From Eucalyptus grandis (lineage: Eukaryota > Streptophyta > Magnoliopsida > Myrtales > Myrtaceae), in assembly GCF_016545825.1 (NCBI RefSeq), contig NC_052614.1, positions 63,834,528 to 63,898,527 on the forward strand: 64,000 nt of DNA, in the 5' to 3' direction. The position numbers and the translations under genes were made by a program. The notes under the pieces were generated by a model. It had not been told where the DNA came from. It saw nothing but the letters and a program-made list of their open reading frames with translations, and did not search any database. This document shows, in pieces, positions 37,903-50,700 of the stretch. How positions within the stretch are numbered: position 1 is the first letter of the stretch; every line of letters starts with the position of its first letter.

Positions 37903-40642
37903 TGTGCATACTAATCAGGTACTGTTTAGCTGGGCAAGTGGGACTATAATTGTATACAATTTCTCTTTTTGTTTCCGTGGGGATCTTCAAATGTTTGAAA
38001 AGGGCAGGGTCTTTTTTATTACCTTCTCTTTTTGACTTATAAATGGCGGGGTTCACGGGAGAAAGGAGTTCTAAGTGCAGCAGCTCTTCGGTTATGATGA
38101 CGATCTGATGGCCCGTTCATCAATGAAAAGGTCAGAGCTCTGAAAGCTGCTCTTTCTAGAGGTATTCTTTCTTCTGGATTTGGCACATAGTACAAGATGT
38201 GATGATCTAGGTGCTTTGTGCTCTAACTCTAGTCGTTGCCTTACTTATTGAGAAGCAAGGATTAGTCATAAGATTTACATGGGTTGTAAAGTAATTGTAA
38301 TCATGTCACAAGATTTACTTGAGTTGTAGAGTGAGTGTTATCGTGTAAAGGGTCTGTCAATTCTTGGCTCTGGGAAAGCATGTCAGCTTAGTTTTGGCTT
38401 TGTACTGATCGTGTACGCTGTCACTGCGCTATTGGTATGTATGTAAAGGATCTCATTGTTTATGGAAGCATAGATTTGTTCTTCATTTACTGTTATTTTG
38501 GTGTCTTGTTTGCTTTCTTCTAGTTTTTGTTCTAATTGCTTCATAGATTCTTCTTTTATCTATTCTGGCCGAGTCTTACCAGTTGCTGATTGCTGAAAGC
38601 TGAAGCTCTACTTGCAGCATAAGGACGCACTAGTTCTATCCATCAATGGCATTGCATTAGCAAGCTGTGTTGCTAGACAGGAGAACACGCACGTCCAATT
38701 ACAATGTCAGTGAGGCCCTTTTTCAGTGCTAAGAAAACGAATTGTGACAATGTGGTAGTGATCTAATCACATTTTTCCAGCATTACCTTGGAATGACACA
38801 CTTCGTGCGGCATGTTTTGTCCCGGGAGAGTATGCTCTGTGCTCGCTGCGTGGCCATGCCGACATTGGATGAGAATTAGCACTAGTGGCACTAGAACTAA
38901 AAGCCTTTAAAGCCCTTTCTTTTTCCATTGCTAGGACGCAAAAACGGACTTCGATGTGAATATAAGTTGGAAACGCAATTCGGATGTGACCTTCAATTTC
39001 CATATAGAGGTGGACTTTGCATATGATAATGCCATGTCGTATAGATCGGTTACCTCGGATAACGCAGAGTATTCGGACTTCTAACTCGATTAATGCAATG
39101 GAAATTGTCATGTCCATTTGCATCGGAAAGGCTCGAATAGCAAGTATGGAGCCAAATATATTTCGAGTGGAAAAGCCTGATTCATATACGAATTTGTCGC
39201 ATCCATATCAAACAAGGCTTACTCCAATATGGTGAAAAGACAGGTTTCGTTTAATTCGATTTACTCCAAACGTACATCTTATCTGCTATGCACGGAAATG
39301 CCATTTACTTCCATCCAGAGTTTTCCCATGTCCATGTCTTTTCCTAGAATGACCAACGAGGAGCCATATGCACTTGCTCGACACCGAGTATTGTGGCATT
39401 CCATTTGCACCTTGCTTTGATCATCAATGGCTCTGAATAAGCCATGCCCTCACTGCTGGTCAATGAAATTTACAGGCCGACAACGCTTGAAAAACATGCA
39501 TGGAAGATGGCCGATGAGGATGTAAGCAACCTCAATTGCGAAAAGTCACAGTGCCTCAGGGCATCTCCGGCACTTGTGGCATAAGTTGTAGGGGAGGCAT
39601 TCAGGCCGACGAGTCCCCATCATAGTCCCGGGGTTGGACAAACTGGCTCTGATCTGTTGTTTCTGCATTAGCCGGGCATGAGGCTATAGAGACATTCATC
39701 ATGTTCATGCCAATGTGTCTCTGTTGCTCTTGTGGCCATATCTGGAGGCAACGAGTTCGATTTCTGGTTGTTCCCTATGTCTGGCTTACTTTGATATGAC
39801 ATCAACACGAAATAACGAAGTGGCTTCGTGCATAATTAGCTTAGATGAATAGTTTTTATACTCATTTCTTTTGTCATACAAGAAACCATTCATTACCGAA
39901 TAACACCGGCTTCTGGCTTGTGTGATATCTCTATCTTCAAAACTACACCACATGTATCAGCTCACCAAAGAGAGCTACCTTCGTCTGATTTCTGTTCCTT
40001 CTTCTCTTCCAAATGTACCAAAAAGTGCTATAGATCAGTATGTCATAGAACTCCTTTAGTGATCTACGACACATTTACATGCGTGTAGTTTCTTGTTTAT
40101 CTTCCATACTTACACGAGTGATGAAGAGGTTACTGACGATGGGTCAGCTTGATTTCTCCCCCGTTTGAAAGACAGCACAAGGACGAAGAGTTAGAACAAG
40201 AATACATGACGTAGAGCCGATCTGTGAATGGTCTCACCAGGCTTTCCAGTTCGACTAGTGAGAACTAATCCAGTTGCATAAGGGATGATGAACACGTCAA
40301 AACTCAACAACCTCCATCTTGACTTCTTAAACACAAACTGGCTGAGGGGTAAAACTAAACTATGAAGGATAATCAGGGATTTCTTCTTGTAAGAAGCTCA
40401 GAGAATATTTTTTGGTAATAACAGATCGATACACCAGCATAACCATGAATTCAGAAAGACGGTTCAACAAAGGAAGGATTTTCAACCCCGTGCACCTAAC
40501 TGGTGGAGCAAAGAAACATAAAAGATGGTAGTGGTAACAGCAGACTCATTGATTTGGGCAACGACACCACGCCCATATTACCTATGTCAGGCTAGAGATA
40601 TAACTTAAAATACAGTGCGCTTAAGCATAAGATGCAAGTCAA
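37903..40642. other. Convergent intergenic region with 3' UTRs
   Basis: This lies between the stop codons of the glycine-rich gene (+) and the PFK gene (-). The first 500-600 bases are probably 3' UTR of the glycine-rich gene. Open frames at 38,767-39,420 on both strands show no recognisable domain. No bounded repeat was found. Confidence 0.45.
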
Positions 40643-43600
40643 TTAGCAGATCTCATTGTTGACCAAATTACTCTTATCCAGGTTGCACTGGTTATCAAAG
40701 TACCGGGTCGGTGCCTCATCTTCTCTCTTGTCCTCGATAACATCTTTGGCGCTCATAAAGCTAGGCTGGTTAGTTGACGACAGAAGCCTCGCCCACATTC
40801 TATCAGTTATCACAACGTTGTTTTGCTTCTCAGTGATTCGCTGCAGAACAACGGAGGGAACCATCAGTTGACTAAAAGAAGTAATAGTCTCCAGTCTTAT
40901 AAGCAAATAGATTGATCAGGTTGTCATATGATCTGATAGTTTTCTTTACTTCTTTTGATCAGTAAATGCATGTGCAGAATCAAAGCTTATCGGCTTAAAC
41001 ACAAGAGAGCATGTAGAAGCTGGAAATTTCTCAAAAGCAAACAGGACCATGGTTTGCTAATTTCTGCGTAGGGCATACTAGATGGTGGTGAGTAACTCAC
41101 TGATACTCAGCACAAAATTGAGTCTCTGATGCAATTCGTTTGCAGAATGTTAATACAACTTATAACATAGATTTAGAAGGAAGCAGGGGTCCATTCGGTA
41201 GAAGAATTATTTTTTTTTGGGTTCCGGCCTGGATTCAAAATCCAACTGGTTGGACTAATTGCATACTATCAGCTATTCATGTTTCTTTATTGCTTTCAAA
41301 TTCTGTTTGCCATCACTATCCACTGAAATGAACGACAAAGGTAGGCATCCTTCCTTTATGTGAATGGGATCGAATGAACTTACATAGAAAGGTATGTATG
41401 AATGTCTTCCATTGACAAGCCCGCTTGTAAAGCCGGTATAACCTGCCATTGCTCCATGGACTGCACTTTGAGCCAGAAGCGTGCAGTATACATTGTCAGA
41501 GGCATTGCTTGGGACAGCCCGGATCATGTAGGTAGGGTCTGCAGGACAAAACGAAGAGGATTATTGAATTAAATAGTCGTCTCCCAGCCTTTCTGGGTTA
41601 AGAGAGCAAGAATATTACCAACCTATATGTTTGAGGTTTATGATCATTTTAGCCTTCTTGGCAAAATGTTCCTGCCAAAATGGAAAATCTTAAGAGTTTC
41701 ATTATGTAGTGTGAAGTCCAGCATCAGAAACAGATGATGCAGAATGGGGAAGTGTCATCTGATTTGACTGTCTCCAAGACTACTTGTGGCAGAGCTTTGA
41801 CTAGTATACTAGCCAATAGGATTATCGGTATACGGCCTCTGAAGCTCCATCTCATTGGAGCGTCAGTGTGTTGTAAAAAGGCAGTAAATCATGAGAGTCA
41901 GGCATAGGTTACAAGATAATGAGCTATATGAGTGACCATAATTTCTGTAGTCAACACATGAAAATCCTGCTGGTAGAGAAAACAGACATGGGTGTACATG
42001 GACATGATAATGCAACAGACTACGCCAATAGACTATATATATGCCTCTAGACTATCACGAGAACTTGCTGTATCACAAAATCAAGACGCTCCACCTCAAT
42101 CACATGCATCATCCTATTGAACAACGGCCACTAGGATGTTTGAGAACAGAAGAAGTGTAAGCAAGTTCATCGGGTCACCCTTAATAAATAAAAAAGTCAA
42201 GAAAGGAGCAATTAGAATTATAATCTACCAGCCAATAACAAAGCATAGATGGAATGAAATTTAAATTGAAAGACTGTTCAATGTTCTCATTACTAAATCA
42301 GAAATCAAACCGCATGCTGTTTCAAGAAGGGTGGAAAGTCTCGGAAAAAGATATGAGCATCAAACTCTTGAGTGTAATTTAAGTAGGATAGCCACCTTGA
42401 TCTTCTGTGATAGCCAAAGGCCAATATCTCGGAGAAGCTTGTTACCAGAAGCATCCTTCTTATCCGCAGATTGCATGCTCTCAGAAAGAAGCTCCTGCCC
42501 TGCACCTTCAGCAATGACAATGACCATGTGCCCATTTTCCTTGAGTCGTCTCTCTATATACTCAAATAGCCCACAAGGCCCTTCAAGGTAAAAGGGCGAC
42601 TCAGGAATGAGGCAACAGTCGACGTCCCTGCTAGCGAGAGTAGCATACATTGCTATGAACCCTGCAGATTATTTCTATTTTAGCATAAAAGATCATAAAA
42701 CATAGAATGCAATTTCTTTCATTGAGAAACAAGCATACACACTCATGGAAATTGCATTAACTTTGTGCGATTCAAATATCAATAGCAACTTCTGTTCATC
42801 AACAATTGGACATTTGCAATTGAAAAATGTGTAGCCAAGAGTTCAAGCTGGATTTCTGGATGTTTATACTTGCAGGTCTATTGCAAGTCAATTTACCTCC
42901 AGAATCTTATCTTTCAAGTTCACGTTGCTCTCTTTTGCTTTTCTTTTCCCCATAAAACCTCTTAAGCCAAGGAAATATGTTAATTTGGTGAAGATTTTCC
43001 TGAGCAAGTGTCATGGAAACTAAAGTGAGGGCTATTGGCAAATTACCACTATAACGACCCATCACTTTCACAAGACCGATGCCATTCTCGCCACTTTCAG
43101 CTTCAACATGTGCAGCATTGATAGCACGTTGAGCTTCTTCAACAGCAGTATCAAAGCCAAAGGACCTGTCTATGACCTATTTAAACAAGGACGCAGTTCA
43201 CACAAAGGTTTCAAGATCCGTCAACAGCAATTTCAGAGATTGGGCTATGCATGGAGTACCGGGATGTCATTATCAATGGTTTTTGGGATTCCTGCCACTG
43301 CTACCTTAAGACCACGTCTCTTAATTTCCTGAAGCAGTGTAGTGGAAAAATTACATAAGAAAATAGAATAGACATAATATAATCATTGTTAAGAAATCTG
43401 GCCAATAACTATTTTGTACTGGAAGAACTTCAAGAAAGAGTACATGAAGACATGTATGACACAGCAACATTTATTCAGATTAACAATCGACATCAATTAA
43501 TACTTATGGGTTTCAATTCTACCTCAAAAATGAAAGATGCGCCCTTTTGAGTTCCATCTCCACCAATTATGTAAACCTGGAACAAGAGAGCTAGAGGGAT

Positions 43601-45759
43601 TATTTTTTATGCACTGAAGAAGCAGAAAAAGGGTCTAACTGAATCCTAATGCAATTGTCAACCCAGCTTTCTGACCGATCGATATCTTAAAGAGACCTGA
43701 TTTATTCCACGGTCTTGAATGCTGTCTACAATCTTTGAGGTATCATGGCCACCTCGCGTAGTTCCAAGGATGGTCCCACCGCGTTTATGGATATCATTGA
43801 CAACTTTTGGAGTAAGGGGGACCGTGTTTCGAGAATAAAAGCCCTTGTATCCACCCTGCATAATATGTTGGAGATCTTAGTATCATTGAAAATTATTCTC
43901 TGGATAAAACTCTGGGCCTGGAAAAGCTATAACTGAGGAATGTAATGAACAATGCTTTGTATTGTGCAGCATGTGTCGACAAGCTAGACTAGTTTCTTGC
44001 ATTTGTACAAGGACATAAAGAGGATTCTTTCAGCCATGCCACCACCTCAACTCCATAGACAAATGATCCCATCCAAAGGCCTGAAGATTGAACTTCCAGT
44101 GGTGCAGAACCAGCTTTCATATGAAAATTTAAACCACCGCATCTGCTTGGTTGCGGTTCATGGCCTCTTATGTAAATAACATGGTTAGGTCAGGTTTAAG
44201 AATCGACTTGCTGATGAAGCATGTGCTTCGAGTCAGAAAACATAGTGCTAATTGATTTTGTACTATTGCAAATAAAGAAAGATATAATCGGTTTATGTGG
44301 CTAACATTTAACATTGATTTTGCTCCTCTGTCCCTCTCTTGTGATTTTCACATTGAACCTCATGCTGCTTCTACTAATGGATAACATCTAACACAGCTAC
44401 AAAAGCAACAGAGAAGAATTGACACCGATTACTTACGTCTATTCCAAGAACTTTCTTCACACCATACATGTGGTGCAATCCGCACACGATCTCCCTGATA
44501 ACAGTGTTGAGCCCTGGACAGAGACCTCCACACGTGACGATACATGCGTGAACCTCATCTGGCTCAAAATAGACCTAAGGTTCATTCAAGAATTGCTGTC
44601 AGCTCCCCAGCAATAGATATTCTAACCCGCATACCTATTTTCATGCACAAGAAACACCGACATACCTTTTGACGAGGTCCAGCCCTTCGAAAATGTAAAC
44701 CTCTTGGACCGTTTTTGTGGGCAATAGGCTACAACATAGAGTCCATCCTGACTAAGTAATAATAACTAAGAGGAGCTTTTGCATTCTGACTTAATGCATC
44801 TACAACCTCTATATTATGAAAATTGAGCACGCTAAATTCACATCATATGATTCAATCTTTGAATTAAGACGACAACTATATAGCATGCCCAGTCCTTCCG
44901 TTGATGGCACTAATACAATGAATAGAACTTCAACGATTAGAGTCATTAAGTTGAAACCAAAGCAAATGAAACCAAACCTCTCTCTCTCAGAAAAATCAAG
45001 GGCATGGTTGAATCTTCCGAAATTCTTTCACCGCCTTATATGCAAACCCAGTAGAGAGAATAAAGAATTCGCAAAAAGTATAAACTGACCTTTTGGATGA
45101 CGGTATCGTCGTCATGAACAAAATACTGCCTGTTTCGAAACATGACAGCATGTTAATAATGAAGAAGAGTCGTTTGCTGCATTCGCGACTGATAGCAGCA
45201 AGTTTCATGGGAACTTCAATGAACAAAAGGAATTAAACTCACTTCACGACCGAATACGCAGGATGGTCTTGCAAGGGGTTGGAATATGTCTGGCAGAATA
45301 CGTGACAAGGAGAATCAACACGAATGTATTGTTAAAAAGAAAACGAAACCCAACCAAAAACAAAAAAAAACAAAAAGATTCTACCGGTGTCTTTATACAC
45401 GTGCATGAACATGAGCAATATCCAGTGTCTATACATACGTGCATGAACATGAGCAATATCCAGTGTCTATACATACGTGCATGAACATGACAACGTCATG
45501 CATGGAGGTAGAGAAGGAGCGCGCAACGTACAGGGAGATCGGGAATGTAATCGGAGAAATGGGGGACGTCTTCGAGCACGTAACCGGCGTCGCCGGTGAC
45601 GATCTTCTTCGAACTGCTGTCCATCCTGCTCACGTAGGAACCAATCTTGGCCGGTTTTTTACGTCCAAACAGCGAAGAGACCCGGTACCAGAGGGCGGAG
45701 AATCTGCCTTCGTTTCGACCTTCGTTTCGACAGCCCGTTGCACCAGTCGCGGCGATCAT
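40643..45759 (-). CDS. PFK: ATP-dependent 6-phosphofructokinase, 531 aa, 13 exons
   Basis: It phosphorylates fructose 6-phosphate with ATP, a committed glycolytic step. Visible motifs: CGGLCPGLN (about residue 141), GGDGTQKGA (about 230), PKTIDNDIP (about 258), MGRYSG (about 304), AEGAGQE (about 360) and the late ITEKQN block. These are plant ATP-PFK signatures. The N-terminus lacks a long transit peptide, which favours the cytosolic PFK3/6/7 type. Exons in coding order: 45759-45532, 45289-45243, 45129-45090, 44728-44666, 44574-44437, 43855-43697, 43576-43523, 43328-43260, 43176-43047, 42661-42396, 41671-41623, 41538-41384, 40840-40643. They join to 1,596 nt without a stop. The first Met gives about 45 extra residues, including a repeated RNEG; an in-frame Met at codon 46 is nearer the usual start. 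It is divergent from the MPP-alpha gene and convergent with the glycine-rich gene. Confidence 0.93.
45401..45489. repeat. 38-bp tandem repeat in PFK intron 1
   Basis: The unit starting GTGCATGAACATGAGCAATA occurs at 45,401-45,438 and 45,439-45,476. A third partial copy runs to 45,489. It lies within the first PFK intron, close to the exon 1 donor. Confidence 0.85.
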
Positions 45760-45912
45760 CGTGGTGGAAGTGATCGGAGGAGGGCTTTTATGGGTCGAAG
45801 CGGGATGCGAGCGAGGCGGAGCGAATGTAATCCATTCGAATGGAGAGAGAGAGAGAGAGAGAAGCGAGGCCGAGGGGAGAGAGGGAGAGAGAGAGAGGCA
45901 GCGAGCGCCACG
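45760..45912 (-). promoter_or_regulatory. CT-rich 5' leader of PFK
   Basis: On the coding strand this is a long pyrimidine stretch with (CT)n runs, immediately upstream of the first ATG. CT-rich leaders are frequent in plant 5' UTRs. The transcription start cannot be fixed from sequence alone. Confidence 0.45.
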
Positions 45913-46078
45913 AAAGTAGGAGACAACTGTTTGATCGGAGCTTAGCACTTCGAAATAATAATCAATTGAATGTTTGAACAGAAAAAAAAGGAAGGACAAA
46001 AAGACCGAAAAAAACAAATGTACGAGGAGACGCCATGCAACAGGGGGAAAGAGGTCACGACGATTTGGGAAGAAATTA

Positions 46079-46460
46079 GGGCAAATGTCACAAAGATTCT
46101 TGAACTTTAGCTTGATTTATGATATAATGGCCGAACTTTCACGATGTTCACCTTGAATTCGATCGATGAGTAATATCATTCTTGAATTTTAATTTGTTGA
46201 TGGGGTTCGTGAATTGATAAATGTTTAATTTAGTAATTGACTACTAAACTTGAACTAATAGAAAGATGGCATTTGAGATTTTCATATAGTTTAGGAATTG
46301 GATTGAACATTTATTAAAAATTTAGGGATTGTATTAAACAAATTAAAAGTTCAAAGACAATATGGACATTAGATTAAAATTTAGGAGCTGCATTGATTAA
46401 ATTAAAAGTTTAGAGTAATATTGCACTTTGAATCAAAGTTTGCGGGCTAATTGTGTAATT
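46079..46460. mobile_element. Mutator-like MITE, degraded, in the PFK/MPP-alpha intergenic region
   Basis: It opens GGGCAAATGTCACAAAG, close to the family terminus GGGATAATGACACAAAT, and carries the same inner phrases (AAATTAAAAGTT types) in inverted order. The right end is eroded near GGGCTAATTGTGTAATT. No duplication remains. Confidence 0.5.
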
Positions 46461-46793
46461 AGCAAGTGGCAACTGGCAAACTCCTGGGGCACCTTTATGG
46501 AAAAGGAGGCTTTTAATGGAATAATCTTAAATTTAAATATTGGAGGCAAATTATAGTTTGCACACTTATTATTTTTAGCTAATTTCATATTTTATTCTCT
46601 AAAATTTGTCACAAATTGTGAACGATCACTTTTAATTTTTAATGCATAACCAAATCACCTCGCAATTTCACTATGAAATATCGCTTGTAATTGATCACAT
46701 GATTTGTGAACATCTTTCACCAGGGGCAATTTGGCCAAATCTCAATTTCAATCCATTCAAATGACATCATAAAGAAACCATTGCCCCTTCTAA

Positions 46794-47357
46794 GGGTGTG
46801 TTTGGTTTGACTTTGGAAATGAGTTTTGGATATAATGTAAATGCTGAAAGCCAAAGTCTTTTTGGGGAAATGGAAATTGTGTTTGGGAAAAACACCTTAC
46901 AAAGTAACTTTGAGTTCAAGTTGTATTTGGTTAAAAGAAAATACAAAGGGTTTTGGTTACATTTTTTCTATTCAAAAACTCTGACGTTGGTAAGAGTCGC
47001 TTGGGATCTTGCGACCTTAGGTTGCCCTAGTCGGGGTCCGGTGGCAAGGCTTAGGGTCACTAGCAAGCCCAGGTGACGCCGTTGGCATTGTGCATCACTA
47101 GTGTTGACGACCAACCACAAATCCTAAAAATAGTAAGGGCAAGATAGGAATATAAGAAAGCTCATGAGGGCAAGACGGGAAGAAAAATGTTTAGAAATAA
47201 CATCCCGCCCAAGGCTAATCCCTCCTTACCTTGGGATTTCTAGTTTTCCGAAGTTAGCATTTGGTCGAAAACCACTAGGCTTGCCAATAATTTCAGCATT
47301 TTCTAAAATGGTTTTGGACGCCAAAAACCCACTGAAAAAGTTGAAATAGGCGCAGCC
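46794..47357. mobile_element. Tourist-like MITE, 564 bp, upstream of MPP-alpha
   Basis: It is flanked by TAA at 46,791-46,793 and 47,358-47,360. The left end GGGTGTGTTTGGTTTGACTT pairs imperfectly with the opposite strand of the right end (GGCTGCGCCTATTTCAACTT). The match continues inward through a GTTTTGG block and AATGCTGAAA. The TAA duplication and terminus are Tourist/PIF-like. It ends about 420 bases before the MPP-alpha ATG. Confidence 0.7.
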
Positions 47358-47778
47358 TAAATGTAGGGTTGGATAAATATCGCCCAATCTCATACGGACC
47401 GCAGGACGTCCGACGAAATTGCGTGCAACGTGCGTCGTTTCACAAATGTCGGACATCAATCGATTGTGAAATTGCGTGGTGGTGCTCAGTGTCGACAGCA
47501 TGTTGTTGGGCCATTGGGCCGTCGAAGCGATTCGTGAAGCTGATCGGGCTTGGAAACCTGGGCCAAGCCCGGCCCATCGAATATTCGTTCGGCTCCTCGG
47601 GCCCGAACCCCCAGCCAGTGAACCGGTCCAAGCGGTAATCCGGTTGACCAGTAGAAGTGCTCCTCGCAGCTAGAAGCTCGTGCCTTGCACAGACTTCAGA
47701 AGAAGAATCAGAAAGAAGAAGAAGACGACAACGACGACGGCGGCGGCGAGGTAGAGAGGACGACGTCGGAGATCGAAA

Positions 47779-50700
47779 ATGTACCGAGCGGCAGCTTCGA
47801 GAGTTAGGGCTTTGAAGGTCAGTTTCCTCTTCCACATCCTTCGAGGAGCGGCGGCGGGCCGCCGATCGGACGCCGATTCCCGCCGTTCCTTTTTCCCGAT
47901 TCGATTCGGCCGGACGAGCTGTTTGTGGACGGAACTCGTCGGTAGCTCAATGCGGATTCTTGATTGTAGACCGCGCCTCGTCGTTCGCGGGGGTGTCGGA
48001 GAGCGTAGCGATTAGGCGAGAGCGAGATTCCGTTTGGGATTGTGAGGTGGGGTTGGATTGCTCGGCCTGATTCGAGGCCTCAGCGAATCCAACCCCTCTC
48101 GTGTGATTGACCAGGGGAACGCGGTGACCGAGAGCTTGGGCGGTTGAGGTGCTTCTGATTTTGGGAGTATCTGGTGGCTTGAATCGGAGTTCGATTCGGC
48201 CTCACGTGAAAATTCGAAGGGATTGGATAAGAAAATGCGTGAATCATGAGGTTTATAGTTGAAATCCTTGTTGAAATTCGCGATTGGTTGGCAGTTGCAT
48301 AGACCATTCTATCGGTCTATTTTCCAAAACTCTGAAGGAATACGATTTCGCATCTTGCACCTTGCACCTTGCACCTTGCACCTTGCACCTCCAGGCTCGT
48401 GTTCCTTGATCGGAAGCCTCACTACGGTCTCCAATGTTTCCAGACCGCAATGCAAGCGCAAACTCCCCACCTCGTCCATGCTTTGCTTCCATCTGGTCTG
48501 AGATTACACTCCTGAATGGCTGACCTCTACCTGCTCTTGCAACACTAAGCATATTGCTTCTACCGTACCATGACCCTGTATACATAAAGATTAAAGACCC
48601 ATCGAACCAGAGTTTCTGTGCCTTACAATTTCTTCATTGTGGCATTTCCAATGAAAATGGTTTCTTGCAGCACAACAATTGGCTTTGGAAATGGTGTTTA
48701 GTAATTTCAGTGGAAGCCCGATGTTTCTTTGGTAAGGTGAAGATGTAGAGACGAAATCTAGTTGATAGGTCCACCCATATCTGATTCCACTCAAAAGCTT
48801 AACTTATGAAGTTACTGACAAAATTTTCACATTCTCCCTTTTAATTTCGGACAGTATGCATAGCTTTCTGAGGTGATGGTGAATAGCTGGTCCTAGAGGA
48901 TGATCAACCACACTGGGACTGAGAATAGTCCAACTCAAAGGTCCCAATAGCGAGTAGCAGCCCTTGTCATGTTCTCATTCAATGTCGTGCGGTACTATCT
49001 TTCTTAGTAGATGATCTTGTTTTGCTTTTGGAAGCATCTATTGACCAGCGGGGCATCATTTTCCCGAGCTAGGCCTCGCATGTTCGCTCAAGTTAATTTT
49101 AACTGGTTTGTAGTGGCTGTTGACAGAAGCAAAATAGCCATTATGAGATCTTCTCCCTATAGGCTTTATCTGAGTGGATCAAGTTATTCTCTTTGAAGTG
49201 TGGGTGTAGTTGCTGCGCAGTTTCATGAAAAGAAGTTCTCTGAGTTGTATTGGCATTTCAAATTTGGTCATAGAAGACTGACACCTTCTTAGCGGCATTT
49301 GAATTTACTTAGCTGGCTGACCTTGCTTCATTTTGTATGTTCTGATAAGCTACAGGCCTGTCTAGAATCTGGTCATGAAATAGTATGTTGTGATTTGTTG
49401 TATCTTTTTTGTAGGGCCATGCTTGCAACAAGCAGTTAGTGAGATCTGCCAGTGCCAGCACTGTTGCGACAAAGTCCTCATCTTCAGGGGGCATCTTGAG
49501 CTGGCTGACTGGTGGGAGCTCCAGTGCTTCGGTTCCCCTTGAATATCCACTTTCAGGTGTTGACCTTCCGCCACCATTGCCAGATTATGTTGAACCAAGT
49601 AACATTAAGATTTCGACTCTCCCAAATGGCGTCAAAATAGCCACTGAAACATCCACAGTACGTAGGCTTTCTTCATTCTCATTGTGCATCTTTGTGCTTT
49701 GCAATTTCTCCATTTAAAGGGCACAACCTTGCTCAAACTCATTTGACAAAGTTGTGTTTGCTTGTTTTGATTACCAGAATCCTGCTGCTTCAATTGGTTT
49801 ATATGTTGATTGTGGCTCAATTTATGAGACGCCAATCTCTTCTGGAGTCACACATCTCTTAGAACGAATGGCCTTTAAGTCCACAAAGAACCGTAGCCAT
49901 TTACGCCTCGTCCGGGAAGTGGAGGCAATTGGTGGCAATGTGCAAGCTTCAGCTTCTAGAGAGCACATGGGATATACCTATGATGCCCTGAAGACTTATG
50001 TTCCTGAAATGGTTGAATTGCTTATTGATTCTGTGAGGAACCCTGCATTCCTTGATTGGGAGGTCAATGAACAGGTGTGTTTTATTATATCTTTGGTTTA
50101 ACTGCTGCTATATTTTCCTTTAAATTCAGTAAGTTGTAAAATGATATGATGCTTTTCTTTTCATATCAATCATTTCCAGCTTCAAAAGATCAAGGCAGAG
50201 ATAGCTGAAGTCTCGAATAATCCACATGGCTTGCTTATAGAAGCACTTCATTCGGCTGGTTATTCCGGTGCATTGGCCAATCCTCTTCTAGCCCCAGAGT
50301 CTGCCATAAACAGATTGAACAGTGCAATTTTAGAGGAATTTGTTGATGTAAGTCCTCGGGAATTCAGTCTGTAGTTCATACTATGTCACTCAAGAACTGA
50401 AGTTTTCCGTTTTTAGTCAACTGCTTCTTCATGTGGATTTTGCGGTCAAAAGTGATATGCATACAAAATTTCCAGGAACATTATACTGCTCCTAGGATGG
50501 TGCTTGCTGCTTCAGGGGTAGAACACGAGGAACTGTTATCAGTTGCCGAACCACTATTAACTGACTTGCCAGGTGTACCCCGTCTTGAGGAGCCGAAATC
50601 TGTGTATACAGGAGGTGATTATCGTTGTCAAGGTGAATCAGGGGTGCGTATGATTATCTTTCTCCCACGATTTTCTTGTAGCTCTGCTGTACTTTTCGCT

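Noticed and set aside
38767..39420. Open frames on both strands between the glycine-rich gene and PFK
   Set aside because: No recognised domain or splice structure; probably chance frames in intergenic DNA.
45439..46017. Overlapping open frames on both strands at the PFK 5' end
   Set aside because: Only the minus-strand frame from 45,759 splices into PFK exons. The plus-strand frames read the (GA)n leader and intron repeat as Arg/Glu runs.
47440..47835. 131-codon minus-strand frame over the MPP-alpha promoter
   Set aside because: It is antisense to the MPP-alpha start and Arg/Ser-rich from a GC-rich leader, with no family resemblance.
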